Shown: positions 22,387-33,533 of the stretch, one piece after another
Numbering within the stretch: the first letter of the stretch is position 1
Layout: each line of letters starts with the position of its first letter
Source: Elephas maximus indicus
Taxonomy: Eukaryota > Chordata > Mammalia > Proboscidea > Elephantidae
Direction: 5' to 3'
DNA length: 64,000 nt
Assembly (NCBI RefSeq): GCF_024166365.1
Contig: NC_064824.1
Location: forward strand, 129,385,108-129,449,107
Notes under the pieces: model-generated
Databases searched by the model: none
What the model was told of the DNA's origin: nothing
Seen by the model: the letters and a program-made list of their open reading frames with translations, nothing else
Translations under genes and position numbers: made by a program

Positions 22387-22597
22387 GAGCCCTGGTAGCA
22401 CAGTGATTAAATGTTCGGCTGCTAATTGAAAGGATGGCAGTTCAAACCCACCAGCTCATCCATGGGAGAAAGATCTGGCAGTCTGCTTCCATAAAGATTT
22501 ATAGCCTCAGAAGCCATATGTTACTGTTCTACTCTGTCCTATAGGGTCGTTATGAGTCAGAATTGACTGTAGTGGGTTTGGGTTTTGGTTTTTATGT
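22387..22597 (+). mobile_element. AfroSINE, long form
   Basis: Sense copy retaining the middle segment (GCAGTCTGCTTCCATAAAG). Confidence 0.9.
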
Positions 22598-22756
22598 GGG
22601 GGAAGTGATGATCCTGGAATTGTTGCTGGACAACTTTCACTTAAAGATCGTTGTAAAGAATAACAATGGAATCCTGACTCCCTGAAATTTGGTAAAAAAA
22701 AAAAAAAAAAACACCTTTTTTTTTGAGAATGGTTTTTCTGGACATTTAGATAGTGC

Positions 22757-22886
22757 TTTCTAGATTTCTCCATTGCATTGCACCTCATGACATACAAGAG
22801 GACACTGAAAGTCATTTTTTTTTTTTTTTTTCTAGATTTCTCCATTGCATTGCACCTCATGACATACAAGAGGACACTGAAAGTCA
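22757..22886. repeat. 58-bp perfect direct duplication around a T tract
   Basis: Copies at 22757-22814 and 22829-22886 are identical by eye and are separated by a 14-nt T run. The unit starts TTTCTAGATTTCTCCATTGC. Confidence 0.9.
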
Positions 22887-23904
22887 GGGTAGCCAGAAGT
22901 TGCCAGTACAATATTTCTTTCGAATTTCATATGTATGATATGCTGCCATTTATGTAAAGTTTCATGTTTTTGACAGTTAAGAGACCCACAGGTCCACCAT
23001 AGAGAGGATTAAGTCATACAGAGACAAGGAGAATTTAGAAACGGATGATGAGAGGGAGCCCAGGTTCCAGTCCGTGGGGTCTCTGGAACTGCCCTGGAGC
23101 CTGCAATTCTGTAAACTGCCCAGAATTCTTTCAATAGCTAACACCCTTCCTTTTTAAAATTCTCCTTAAGCTAGTTTCACTTGAGCTTTTGTGACTTGGA
23201 ATTGAGCATGCCCTACTAATGCAGATAGGTAGACAAATGAAAACCAAAGGAAAGTTCTAGACTAGAATAACATTATTACAGGCAAGGAGGCGGGAATGTG
23301 GCATGGCTTTTCTGGGAGAGCGAAAACTGGCTTAAGAAAATTCAGTGGTTTATAGGTACTCTTTTCAAATAACTTCTCAATAATTCAAGTAGGTAAGAGT
23401 CTACATTCTTTCAGCCTCTTCAGAAGGCAATGGGTCAAGAAATATGAACATTTCAAAGGCAAATACCATTTGACCGAGCAATTCTTTTAAAAAATATATT
23501 CTACAGAAATAATTATACATGGTTATTCATTAAAATATTACTATAAATCTATATGTGCCAATATGGAACAATTTCAGAGGGAATAAATGCAAAGTACAGA
23601 GCTATGTCTGCTACTATTTATGTACGTAAAAAGCTGATAGGTCACATGTATGCTTTTGTATACAGAGAAAAATTCTAGAAGGACAAACAAGAAATCTTAG
23701 CAATAGTTTTTTCTGGGAGGGATACTTACTTTCTTCATATACCCTCTTATATTGCTTGATTTTTTTTTTTTTTTACCATGTTCATGTATTAATACTTGAA
23801 TAAAAAAGTCAAGATATTCAGTTTTTAAGCCACTATAAATATAATTAACATATAGAACAATGGACACCTTAAAGCTGTACACATAGTCATCTCTGCTTTA
23901 GAAA
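22887..23904. other. intergenic, no feature seen
   Basis: Unique AT-rich sequence with a short T tract near 23760. No gene or repeat recognised. Confidence 0.4.
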
Positions 23905-24090
23905 GGAATTTCTATGTTCCAGGCAATGTTCTACACCTTCCACATACATTACCTCATTTAATCCTCACAGCAACCCTATGAGAGAGACATAATCTTCAAA
24001 TTGCAGACAAGGCTGCTGCAGGTAAGGCTGCTGATGTTCATAAAGGATGTGTGATTCACCCAACATCACAAAGGGCTCTAAAGCCCTTGC
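23905..24090 (-). repeat. MIR SINE relic
   Basis: Antisense, with TTACCTCATTTAATCCTCAC and AGCAACCCTATGAGAG. Confidence 0.65.
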
Positions 24091-24382
24091 ATTTTATCGT
24101 TCTTCCCTTTTGCCTCATTGAGTTTACCCCAATTTTGCAGTAATACCCTCAAGGAAATATTTCTGTGGATAAAAGCTAAGTTTCCTTGCGGAACATCTAC
24201 CAGTGACCTCCAATAAAGGATTCTCTTCATAAGGGCTAATAAAACAAGTCACTAAATAAATGTTTCCTTTTGTTCCAGGTGCTTAGGTTTACTGTAGTGA
24301 TTTTCTTAAGCTGACTGTTAGGGTACACACCATGTCATAAATTTCACTAGAGAGCTGTGCTTAATACTGTTTTTCCCTCTCC

Positions 24383-24500
24383 AGAGGTGGAAGCCATTGA
24401 AAGGTTTTATCAAGACCATTACAGGGTTAGATTTTCACGTTAGGTAGATCACTCTTGTAGCTTTGGATTTAGAAGAGAAGAGATTCCAAACAGAAAGGCT
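24383..24500 (+). repeat. ancient LINE 3' UTR-type fragment
   Basis: Same old family as 17869-19812: GGAAGCCATTGAAAGGTTTT and GATCACTCTTGTAGCTTTGG. Confidence 0.5.
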
Positions 24501-24580
24501 ATTAACATGGAAATTTGTTGGTTATCTACCCATCACTCACTTTCTGTTTTTGCCAAGAGTACCAGTGGGACAATTCATAG

Positions 24581-25038
24581 TAGGGCTTCCAACAGGTTCA
24601 GTTCAGTTCAACCCCCTGCTGAGATTTGCATTCCCACCCCAGATACACTGAATCAGAATCTACAGTTTAACAAGGAACCCAGGTGATTCTTATGTATACA
24701 TCCACCTATAGTTTAACAAGATTTACCAGGTGATTCTTATGTATACGTCTACATTTTAACAAGATGCCCAGGTGTTCTTGTTAAAATGTAAATCTGTTGC
24801 CATGGAGTTGATTCCAACTCATACCAGCCCTACAAGACATAGTAGAACTGCTCCATTGGGTTTCCAAGGAGTGGCTGGTGGATTTGAACTGCTGATATTT
24901 TAGTTAGCAGTCAAGCACTTAACCACTGTGCCACCAGGGTAGATCTTGTTAAAATGTAGATTCTGATTCAGTATATCTTGGGTGGAAATGCAAATTCTCA
25001 GCAGGGGTCAAACCAGACCAAACCACTTTGAAGCCCTG
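24581..25038. mobile_element. hAT-like element with ~95-bp inverted repeats
   Basis: The left end, TAGGGCTTCCAACAGGTT, and the right end, whose complement reads CAGGGCTTCAAAGTGGTT, start inverted arms of about 95 bp (24581-24675 and 24944-25038) that stay similar through AGATAYACTGAATCAGAATC. Near 8-bp duplications flank it: ATTCATAG (24573-24580) and ATTCACAG (25039-25046). The arms contain MER5-like sequence. The interior carries tandem copies of a ~45-bp segment and a later AfroSINE. Confidence 0.7.
24791..24943 (-). mobile_element. AfroSINE, short form, inside hAT-like element
   Basis: Antisense copy with perfect 15-bp duplications TCTTGTTAAAATGTA at 24776-24790 and 24944-24958. Confidence 0.95.
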
Positions 25039-25074
25039 ATTCACAGCATGGTAATTAGTTTAGGCCTTTGAACT

Positions 25075-25260
25075 GGAGCTCTTTTGTTCAGTCTTGGCTC
25101 TGCTACTTACCATCATTGTAAATGTAGATGCTTTATTTAACCTCCCTCATATCTCAAGTATCAATAAAGAGGGAGTAACAATAGTATATCATAAAATTAG
25201 TGTGGGGTTTTAATGAGATAATACTTTCACTACATAACAGGGCTCAGTATCAAACATCAT
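25075..25260 (+). repeat. MIR SINE relic
   Basis: Sense: TTGGCTCTGCTACTTACCAT and TTAATGAGATAATACTTTCA positions match MIR. Confidence 0.65.
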
Positions 25261-25341
25261 CATTATTATTGTTGTTCTCACCATGTGTTTTGAATGAGAT
25301 GAATCCCAAAACCCCCATTCCACCCCACGCTACACTAGAAC

Positions 25342-25508
25342 CAAAACAAAACCAAATCAATTGCTGCTGAGTGAATTCCAACTCATAGCAACCCTACAGG
25401 ACAGAGTAGAACTGCCCCACAGGGTTTCCAAGGAGCCGCTGGTGGATTCAAATTGCCAACCTTTTGGTTAGCAGCCGGGCTCTTAACCACTGTGCCACTA
25501 GGGCTTCC
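25342..25508 (-). mobile_element. AfroSINE, short form with TSD
   Basis: Antisense. ACACTAGAAC at 25332-25341 and 25509-25518. Confidence 0.95.
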
Positions 25509-25766
25509 ACACTAGAACAGGGCCTCAAATATAGTGGTGGGGGTTGCAAAAAGCTTCCCAGAAATTTCACCCTTAATGAAGTGGCAAGAGTTTGCCGGTT
25601 TCATTCTTCCCTTAACCTTTTTTATTTTTATTCCTAACAACTTTTACCCAATATGTTTTATATTTATTTGTTCATTTGTTTATGTAAGCTCTCTGAAAGT
25701 AGGAAATTTAGCCAGTTTATTCACCGCTGTCTTCGGGTGAGTAATAAACATGTGCTTGATGAAGGG

Positions 25767-25911
25767 AGAGCCCTGGTGGTGCAGTGGTTAAGAGCTCAGT
25801 TGGAATCCACTAGCTGCTCCTTGGAAACTCTATGGAGCAGTTCTATTCTGTCCTATAAGGGTCACTATGAGCTGGAAGCGACTCGAAGGAAACTGGTTTG
25901 GTTTGGGTTTA
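25767..25911 (+). mobile_element. AfroSINE, short form with head deletion
   Basis: Sense copy flanked by GATGAAGGG (25758-25766 and 25912-25920). It has lost the segment around the B-box equivalent (CTAACC...GTTCG). Confidence 0.9.
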
Positions 25912-25926
25912 GATGAAGGGTGGAGT

Positions 25927-26116
25927 CCCTAGGTGGTACAACCGATTTAACATACTAGACTGCTATCTGAAAGGTTGGGGGTTTGAGTCCACCTCGGAAG
26001 AAAGACCTGGTGATCTGCTTCCAAAAAAAATCAGCCATTGAAAACTCCATGGAGCACAGTTCTCCTCTGACATACATGGGGTTACCATGAGTTGAAACTG
26101 ACCAGACTAAAATTGC
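25927..26116 (+). mobile_element. AfroSINE-related long variant
   Basis: Diverged sense copy with CCCTAGGTGGTACAACC, AAGACCTGGTGATCTGCTTC and AACTCCATGGAGCACAG. Closest to the RTE-tailed form at 12202. Confidence 0.75.
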
Positions 26117-26299
26117 TTAGAGGAAGGGGGCTGATGAAAGCAGGCTGAAGAAAGCAGGCATAAGGACTCCAGGCTGGAAAAGTCTTGGAGAAAAGCAGGC
26201 ATTGAGTTTGGACTGAGTAAAGGAAACATGAGGTTATGTCAATAAATCAAATCATGCATTTAAGGCATTGGGCACCTGTAGCCATCATGGTAGCTGTTA

Positions 26300-26432
26300 C
26301 TTGAATTGGACAACCACAAGCTCTTTGAGGGGAGGAAGGGTATTTTCTTCAATTGAGACTCATTCAGAACATCTAGTACCATGCTTGGTACATAGCAGAC
26401 ACTTGATACATTTGTAGAATTGAATGTTATTA
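26300..26432 (+). repeat. L2 LINE 3' relic
   Basis: AGCTCTTTGAGGGGAGGAAG followed by TACCATGCTTGGTACATAGC, as in L2 3' ends. Confidence 0.6.
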
Positions 26433-26459
26433 AATAACTTTGAGGGCCCACATAGATGA

Positions 26460-26800
26460 CTCTGAAGGTAGATCGAAGAGTTGGATTTATTTCGTCAACA
26501 ATGAGGAGCCTTTGATATGATCAGCATGGGAAGTAACATGAGCAGATCCAGGAAATGGAATAAAATGGAAACTCTGGGCCGGGGTATCCTAGTATGGAGT
26601 CTGTTCAATGGACAAAGTGAGATAATGAGGGTCTGACTTAGGCTTGTGGTGGCAGAAATGAAGAGGAAAGAAGAGGTGCTGAAAAAAACTCAGGGGTGGA
26701 GATGGTAGACTTTGAAACAGGTTGGATGTTTGGGACAACCATAAGGGAGAAGTCAAAGATGACTGGAATTTTGATCCTGGGTGCTTGAGATGTCTGACCA
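26460..26800 (+). repeat. ancient LINE 3' UTR-type fragment
   Basis: Same old family as 17869-19812 (GGTTGGATGT and AAAGATGACTGGAATTTTGA). Confidence 0.5.
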
Positions 26801-27033
26801 CTTGGTGTAACTGGGTTGAAGTTATTTATTTTCTATTCTTTGCCTAAATTTGACCTAATTCATTTTTTTCTTCCCAAATTCCTTATTCATGAATTTGTAA
26901 TTGTTAGTAACTTTGAGGGCATTGGTTGTTTTAATGCTATTTCCCACAAGGTATTATGTAATGAGTTCATTTCTGGAATGAACACAGTTGGAATCACTTT
27001 TCGAACTTCTAAAATATTATTTCCTCATGGACA

Positions 27034-27178
27034 CCCATTGCCATAGAGTCAATTCCTACTCATAGCGATCCTATAGGACAGAGTAGAACTGCCCCATAGG
27101 GTTTCCAAGGACTGCCTGGTGGATTTGAACTTCCGACCTTTTGGTTAGCAGTTCTTAACCACTGCACCACCAGGGCTC
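27034..27178 (-). mobile_element. AfroSINE, short form
   Basis: Antisense, with CCATAGAGTCAATTCCTACT through CACCACCAGGGCTCC. Confidence 0.9.
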
Positions 27179-28922
27179 CTTCTCATGATTAGTTTCCTTA
27201 TATTTGCCCTTTTCTCATCTAGTTTTAGGATTCTCTTTTCTAAAATAAGGATTAGCGTATCAGATAATACAATTGCTAGATATTTCATCCAAACTTCAAA
27301 AATGCTTCGAATATTTCTTAATTTCTCTAGGTAACATAGAAGGCTTTTAGAAATTTTTATATTGTATTCATTGAAGCACAGCAAGGTTGATTGATTTCCA
27401 AAGACCACAAACTCTACCTATATAACAGAAGGGAAAAGGAAACATTAGAACTCACAATTTCTAGTCCACTCCAGCTGAAGCTAATGTGTTTTGTGGAAGA
27501 AAAAATGTGTTTGAGAGTTGTCCCTATATTTGTTTCTAACAAAACTGAAGTATTTTATCACACTTTCTGAACTGATAAAATACTATTTCCAGGAGTGCTT
27601 CACTGTAGAATTTTCAGGATCTCTTTAAGTTGTAACACATTCAGGGATTCTGTAGACATTAAAATAAACGTCAACACTTAGGTGTGTATGTAAGGGGAAT
27701 AGAAAATAAAAGAGGCCATTTATAGCTTTAAGGTCTTTTTAGAAATTGTCCCTTGCTCTGTGTGTCTAGTTTGTGACGTGACGCTGATAGCCCATCTATT
27801 AGTACTCAGGTAGGGCTGCCTTTATTGAGGCATCTGGCTTTAATGGGGAGGTCAATTCACTACTGTTATGCTGGCTTGCAGGCTACAAGGCTCCTGATTA
27901 AAGGGTCATCCCATCTCCTCCCTGGTTTTATGTCTGTAGCTGACCTTCTTTTCACTTTCTTCATAGCTGACCTTCTTTTCACCTTCTTCCTTGCAGACTT
28001 CTTAAATTAATATTTCTGAGGATATTTTACAATGCCATCTTGCTGACTTAGACTAGGCAGGGACGAATTTAATGTTACTTCACCTTTGCTGGGGTGAATT
28101 CAAGACCCATCACTTGCCCAGAAACCTGATAGCATATTCGAATATTCTGAGCCACAAGCCTAGTTGTGTTGACTAGAATAGTATGGAAACGGTGGGAAAG
28201 GCCAAGCTGTGCAAGAAATTATCAGTTCATCTACTGGAGAAGATTGCCTTGGAGGTCAGAAATTTCTTTTGTCTAAAGAAGCTGGGAATGGTTTAAGGTA
28301 CTACCTACTTCTGGGCTAGGGAATGAATAATCTGAAAATGTGCCCCACATCCAAGATTCCATTGTTTACAGGGCATGAACATGAGATGGAAAATACAGGT
28401 TTAACGCCTTTTCCTGACCTCAGTGCTTTTCAAAGACGACTTGCATTTTGGTGTGTTTCTCACTGAAGCAAAATAACAATTTGCATTTCAATCGTGGTTT
28501 TCCCTAGACTGCTAAAATGTGCGGTGTATTGAACGTGTCAGTCTATCAGCATTTTGTACAGCTAATGCTTCTATTGTCTAAAATGGTGTGACATATCATG
28601 AATACCATTGTCATGGCCATATTCCCGACCTGCTTTAAGAGCACATGATGAGTTTATATATGCCTAATAATAGTTTTACTCTCTGAGTTCAAGAGCAGGA
28701 AAGATCGGAAATTATACTGATTACTTGGGGTTGGGTTCATTTGGTCAAGGTCATCAAACAATTTTCTGACGTCTAAAAATTCGGCAAGTTATTAGCTTAA
28801 CTAAAATATCCAGTAGGTTGAAGTAAATGATTGTTCAGTTCAGTCATATACATTGATCTGTTAGTCCTAGCTGACAAAAAAAAAAAAAAGACAATATTCT
28901 AATTAATGCATTATAATCACCG
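27179..28922. other. unique intergenic block
   Basis: Almost repeat-free for 1.7 kb. It holds a 27-bp tandem duplication at 27937-27990 (unit TAGCTGACCTTCTTTTCAC...). The stretch 28440-28640 looks low in decay and could be conserved noncoding DNA. No gene seen. Confidence 0.45.
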
Positions 28923-29314
28923 AAAACCAAGCCCTTTCTGTCAAGTAGATTCTGACTCATAGTGAGCAGAACTGCCCCATAGGGTTTCCAAGGCTGTGAT
29001 CTTTGTGGAAAGATGCCCTGGTGTCACAGTGGTTAAGCACTCAGCTGCTAACCAAAAGGTTGGCAGTTTGAACGCACCAGCTGCTCCGCAGGAGAAAGAT
29101 GTGGCAGTCAGCTTCCATGAAGATTTCAGCCTTGGAAACCTTATGCGGCAGTTCTGCTCTGACCTATAGGATCCCTATGAGTTGTAATTGACTCGACAGA
29201 AATGGGAACCTTTATGGAAGCAGATCGCTAGATCTTTCTCCCATGGGGTAGCTGGTGAGTTTGAACTGCTAACCTTTCGGTTAGCAGCCAAGTACTTAAC
29301 CATCAGGGCTCCTT
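28923..29314 (-). mobile_element. AfroSINE, long form, split by a nested SINE
   Basis: Antisense outer copy in two pieces, 28923-29010 and 29208-29314. Confidence 0.85.
29011..29207 (+). mobile_element. AfroSINE nested in another AfroSINE
   Basis: Sense long-form copy. Imperfect duplications ATCTTTGTGGAA (28999-29010) and ACCTTTATGGAA (29208-29219). It is inserted at the same place in its host SINE as the pair at 10441. Confidence 0.85.
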
Positions 29315-29777
29315 AATGCATTATAATAGTCAATCAAAAATTACTTACTGAGTACTGATCAGGAACATTGCACTGACACGCAGTAGGAAGCCAAAATGAA
29401 ATAACCCAGCAAGAGAGTTATTAGCTAAATGAAGCCATATAGAGTACTGAGCAACCATAAACTGAATACTAATGACTTAGACATTTATCATTATCAACCT
29501 GCAAATATGCAAATGAGTGGCTCAAATGCACAGGTGTGTTCTGGGTCCCCCAACCAAGCAGGGGTTTAAATCTTATCCCTCTTAAAACGGGAGCTCTCTC
29601 TGCCTGGGAGGACAAGGAAGATGCAGAAGTTAAAGCTGTGAGTTACATGACCATATCCCTTACATTCTTAAAGGGAGGCACTCCTCTGGGCACTGGAGTG
29701 CTTGTACAAAAGTCAGATGTCTAGGACCCACCCAAGGCCTAATATATGCAAATCCAGCATGCACATTTTTAACCAGC
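29315..29777. other. intergenic, no feature seen
   Basis: No recognised element. Confidence 0.4.
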
Positions 29778-29791
29778 TCTCTAGTTACTTC

Positions 29792-29955
29792 AGAAACCCT
29801 GGTGGTGTAGTGGTTAAGAGCTACGGCTGCTAACCCAAAAAAGTTCAGCACTTCAAATCCACCAGGTGCTCCTTGGAAACCCTATGGGGCAGTTCTATTC
29901 TGTCCTATAGGGTCACTATGAGTCGGAATCAACTCAATGGCAATGGGTTTTTTTT
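29792..29955 (+). mobile_element. AfroSINE, short form with TSD
   Basis: Sense. TCTCTAGTTACTTC (29778-29791) and TCTCTAGTTAATTC (29956-29969). Confidence 0.95.
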
Positions 29956-30036
29956 TCTCTAGTTAATTCTGAAGTAGGTGGTGTGCAGTCCATGCTTTGA
30001 GAAACATGGTTTATGATTTTATATAGATCCCTAGGT

Positions 30037-30353
30037 CTAGACTGTCAGAAGAACAATCAAGTCTGTCTTGGAAGAAGTATAGCCAGAATGCTCCTTGGAA
30101 GCAAAGATGGCAAGACTAACTTTGGACATGTCATTAGGAGAGACCAGTCCCTAGAGAAGGACATCATGCTTGGTAAAGTAGAGGGTCAGAGAGAGAGAGG
30201 AAGACCCTCAACGAGATGGACTGACACAGTGGCTACAACAATGGGCTCAAACATACCTACACATGTGAGGATAACACAGGACTGGGCAACGTTTTGTTCT
30301 GTTATAGGGTCCCTATGAGTCAGGATCGACAAAACAGTACCTTATGACGACAA
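30037..30353 (+). mobile_element. RTE LINE 3' end
   Basis: Sense 5'-truncated copy from CAGAAGAACAATCAAGTCTG to the ACGACAAC tail. An internal deletion precedes TTTGGACATG. Confidence 0.9.
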
Positions 30354-31209
30354 CAGATCATCTTACTCTTGGTTTTGGTATAGATTAAGTGTATTTTTAA
30401 TGTTATATAAAGGCTAGTTAAGAAGTATAAGAATTCAAAGCTATGGGATCATTTTTAAGGTATTATTTCTATCACTATTTGTGTTAATTCCTTAAAGCAG
30501 AAGTTGCAAACTGGTGATCTGCTGGCTAGATGTGGCCCATGGGTTTTATTTCAATTGGCCCACATAGTATTTTTTTTTAATTAATTAATTTTCAACATTA
30601 AACATTAGGAGATGATACAGCAAAATCTGAAATTCCAGTTTTTCTTTAAAAATCAAATGGGCTGAGAATATTGGGCCCCAATCCCCACATGGCCTTGGCT
30701 AAAATTGAGAAGCAGGCTCCCCTTTTGATGGCTAGTTTACCATAATCCCATAATTCCACATAATCTCCCTGTCACCATGGCCAAGTGTCAGGTGCCATTT
30801 ATCACTATGATGCTTCTGATGCTTTCTTATACTCAGCCCACTTGACTCATCTATATCACCCACCTAGCTCCTCCAGGCAGCTGATTTTGTGACCCCTGTC
30901 TTAAGGGTACTTCAAAACCAATTGGTTTCGAACAGTATTTGATGATGAAGACAGATATCCACATTCAGACTTGTTCCACTGCCTTCCCCTGGGATGCCCA
31001 TACTATGCTCCTGGGCAGAATCTGGGCTAATTCATTTAGCAAATGTCCATTAATCAAAAGAAGTTCCAATCTAACTCAAGTCTTTCTAAGAGGCCAGACA
31101 ATTTTCCACGTCTAATTGATGTGCATATTTTATCTTGAAAGCATTTTTTTTTTTACAGCAAAAGAAAAGATTCTATGTATAGAGACTGTTATTTTTATAG
31201 AAAACAGAG
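30354..31209. other. intergenic, possible old DNA-transposon relic
   Basis: 30500-30720 has GTGGCCCATGGGTTTTATTT and AATTGGCCCACATAGT, reminiscent of old hAT/Tigger relics, but I cannot assign it. The rest is unremarkable. Confidence 0.3.
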
Positions 31210-31350
31210 CCGCTACTTGCCGGTGGACAGGTTGACCCGTTGTCCTTTAACTGAAATCCATTCTAATTTAAGTGTTCCCTCAATGACTCTACATTTTAAA
31301 CATATTATGTCTAATTGTGGACTGGACAGCTTTTTTGAAGGGATTTATCT
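31210..31350 (+). repeat. unassigned dispersed repeat, copy A
   Basis: Matches 36693-36713 plus 36920-37035 by eye (GTCCTTTAACTGAA, CTACATTTTAAA, TTTTTTGAAGGGATTT). It holds the intact site GGTTGACC at 31230-31237 that is duplicated around a hAT-like insertion in copy B. Confidence 0.75.
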
Positions 31351-31388
31351 TAAATTTTACTTATTAAAATAATAGTTTTAAAAACCAC

Positions 31389-31901
31389 TGTCATGAACTG
31401 AATTATGCCCCCCCAAAAATGTGTGTATTAGCTTGGTTAGGCCATGATTCCCAGTATTCTGTGCTTGTCCTCCCTTTTGTGATTGTAATTTTATGTGGAT
31501 AGGATTACAGTGGAATTGTAATACCCTTACTCAAGTCACCTCCCTGATCCAATGTAAAGGGAGTTTCCCTGGGCTGTGGCCTGCACCACCTTTTATCTCT
31601 GAAGAGATAAAAGGAAAGAGAAGCAAGCAGAGAGTTGGGGACCTCATACCACCAAGAAAGCAGTGCCAGGAGCAGAGCGTGTCCTTTGGACCTGAGGTTC
31701 CTGCACTGAGATACTCCCAGATCAAGGGAATATTGATGACAAGGACCTTCCTCCACAGCCGACAGGGAGAAAGGCTTCCCCTGGAGCTGATGCCCTAAAT
31801 TTGGACTTGTAGCCTACCAGGCAGTGAGAGAAAAAATTTCTCTTTATTAAAACCATCTACCTGTGGTATTTCTGTTATAGCAGCACTAGATGACTAAAAC
31901 A
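31389..31901 (+). mobile_element. MaLR-like solo LTR
   Basis: 513 bp, begins TGTCATGAACTGAATTATGC and ends CTAGATGACTAAAACA, like MLT1/MaLR LTRs, with flanks ACCAC and ATCAC. The same family occurs reversed at 49514-50019. No internal retroviral sequence. Confidence 0.8.
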
Positions 31902-32090
31902 ATCACTAGAAAGAAATCCACCTTAAATCAATTGCACGAGCTCAACAATCCAAAAATTAGTGGACAACATATCCTACATTTCTTCCACTCCATAAAAAAT
32001 GTAAGTTGTTAAAATATTTCATACATTTCTCAGTAGGCACTTAAAAATAAGACATATTGCCTTTTCTCAGAAATCAGAAAAAAAAAAAAA

Positions 32091-32247
32091 AAAACCATTG
32101 CCGTGGAGTAGATTCTGACTCATAGCGACCCTGCAAGTCAGAGTAGAACTGCCCCATAGGTTTTCCAAAGAGCAACTGGTGGATTCAAACTGCTGACCTT
32201 TTTGGTTAGCAGCCAAAGCGATTAACCACTGCACTACCAGGGCTCCT
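32091..32247 (-). mobile_element. AfroSINE, short form
   Basis: Antisense, preceded by an A-rich run at about 32079-32094. Contains CCATAGGTTTTCCAAAGAGC. Confidence 0.9.
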
Positions 32248-32379
32248 CATAGACCAATGGCACTGGGAAAATAAGCCTTTCTGCTCATATTTGTTACTCC
32301 CTTCATCATGTACACTGAAAAATAAGTCCCAAAAAAACTAAAGGTAAAAATCTGTTGATAAAATTAAATGAGGGATGAG

Positions 32380-32580
32380 AGTTAACATTTTTTGGGCTCT
32401 CGTGATATACCATTTACTAAGCTATGTATCTTATATGCCTTATTGCAAGTAATTCTGACAAGAAGCCACAGAGGAAGGAGCTAGTGCCCCGTTTTAAGAG
32501 GTTGGTCAGATGTCCAGTCCCAAGGCTAATACTGGGACTGAAGCTTGGGTTTGTCTGATTTCAAGCTGTTTGTAAGTGCA
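32380..32580 (-). repeat. MIR SINE relic
   Basis: Antisense and diverged. Tail-side motifs plus GACTGAAGCTTGGGTTT match MIR order. Confidence 0.45.
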
Positions 32581-33046
32581 ATCATGACTAGTGGCATTTT
32601 CTGTATTTTCTTAAAAGCAGAGAAAGAACATTTTAATATTTTTTCGTATCAAATTAGAAATAATTAATTTGTTCTTTGCTTGAGTTGGTCCCATAGTTTT
32701 TGACTTTGTTTAATTGTACTGTTTTCTTTCTTTTCTTCCTCTAGGATTTACTCTCTCAATAAATGGAAAGGATCTTAACTTTTACCCAAATTAATGTTTT
32801 TAGTTATGTGTTATTCTATAATTTAGGAGTTTTCTTTGTCCATGGTTGTGATCACCTCTCATAGACATTATAGCAAAAGATATATATTTATGAAGTAATT
32901 ATGAGTTGTGTTTAGTTTTACTGACTACTTTTTGTTTCTATTTTCTTTATTTCAAAATACAGAAAAATTGTGTGTTTTCGTTCTTCTTTTTTTTTAATCC
33001 ATTCTAACAAAGCTTTAAAGTCATATAAATGTTTAAAAGTTAAAAA

Positions 33047-33525
33047 CAGGGCTTTGAACCAGTTGTTCCTGGTTCAATCATGGCCGAGGAAGCAACACCA
33101 GAAAAAACCTGAATTTTTAAAATTTGGGTGAACCAGGGAAAAATTACACGTCGAGACCCTGCTAGAGACTTAATTTCCCTCTTAGACAAGAGTAGCGTAT
33201 GTGTTGTATAGCAACCAAATCTCTTCCCTGTTGGATTTTATGCAGAGTCGGAAACAGCAGTGCCCTACTCAAAGACCGACTGCTGACTGCACCACTTTGA
33301 ATGTGTGTGTGTTGCTCTCCTCAGTGCCAGCAAAAATCCAGTCTCACACATCAGACTCCTGAAAGGGCTCACTATACCTCTTCTGAGTCTCCCATTCCAG
33401 GCCTTCAACCTGTAATTTTTCCCATTCCAGTTGTGGTCCTGGATCACCCAAATTTAAAAATTCATCTATTTCAGTTTTGCTTCATTGGCCATAACTGAAC
33501 TGGCTCGAACCAGTTTGAAGCCCTG
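33047..33525. mobile_element. hAT-like element with long inverted repeats
   Basis: The left end, CAGGGCTTTGAACCAGTT, and the right end, whose complement reads CAGGGCTTCAAACTGGTT, start inverted arms of about 90-110 bp that also share ATGGCC and TTTAAATTTGGGTGA blocks. 8-bp duplications GTTAAAAA (33039-33046) and GTTGAAAA (33526-33533) flank it. No transposase frame, so non-autonomous. Confidence 0.75.
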
Positions 33526-33533
33526 GTTGAAAA

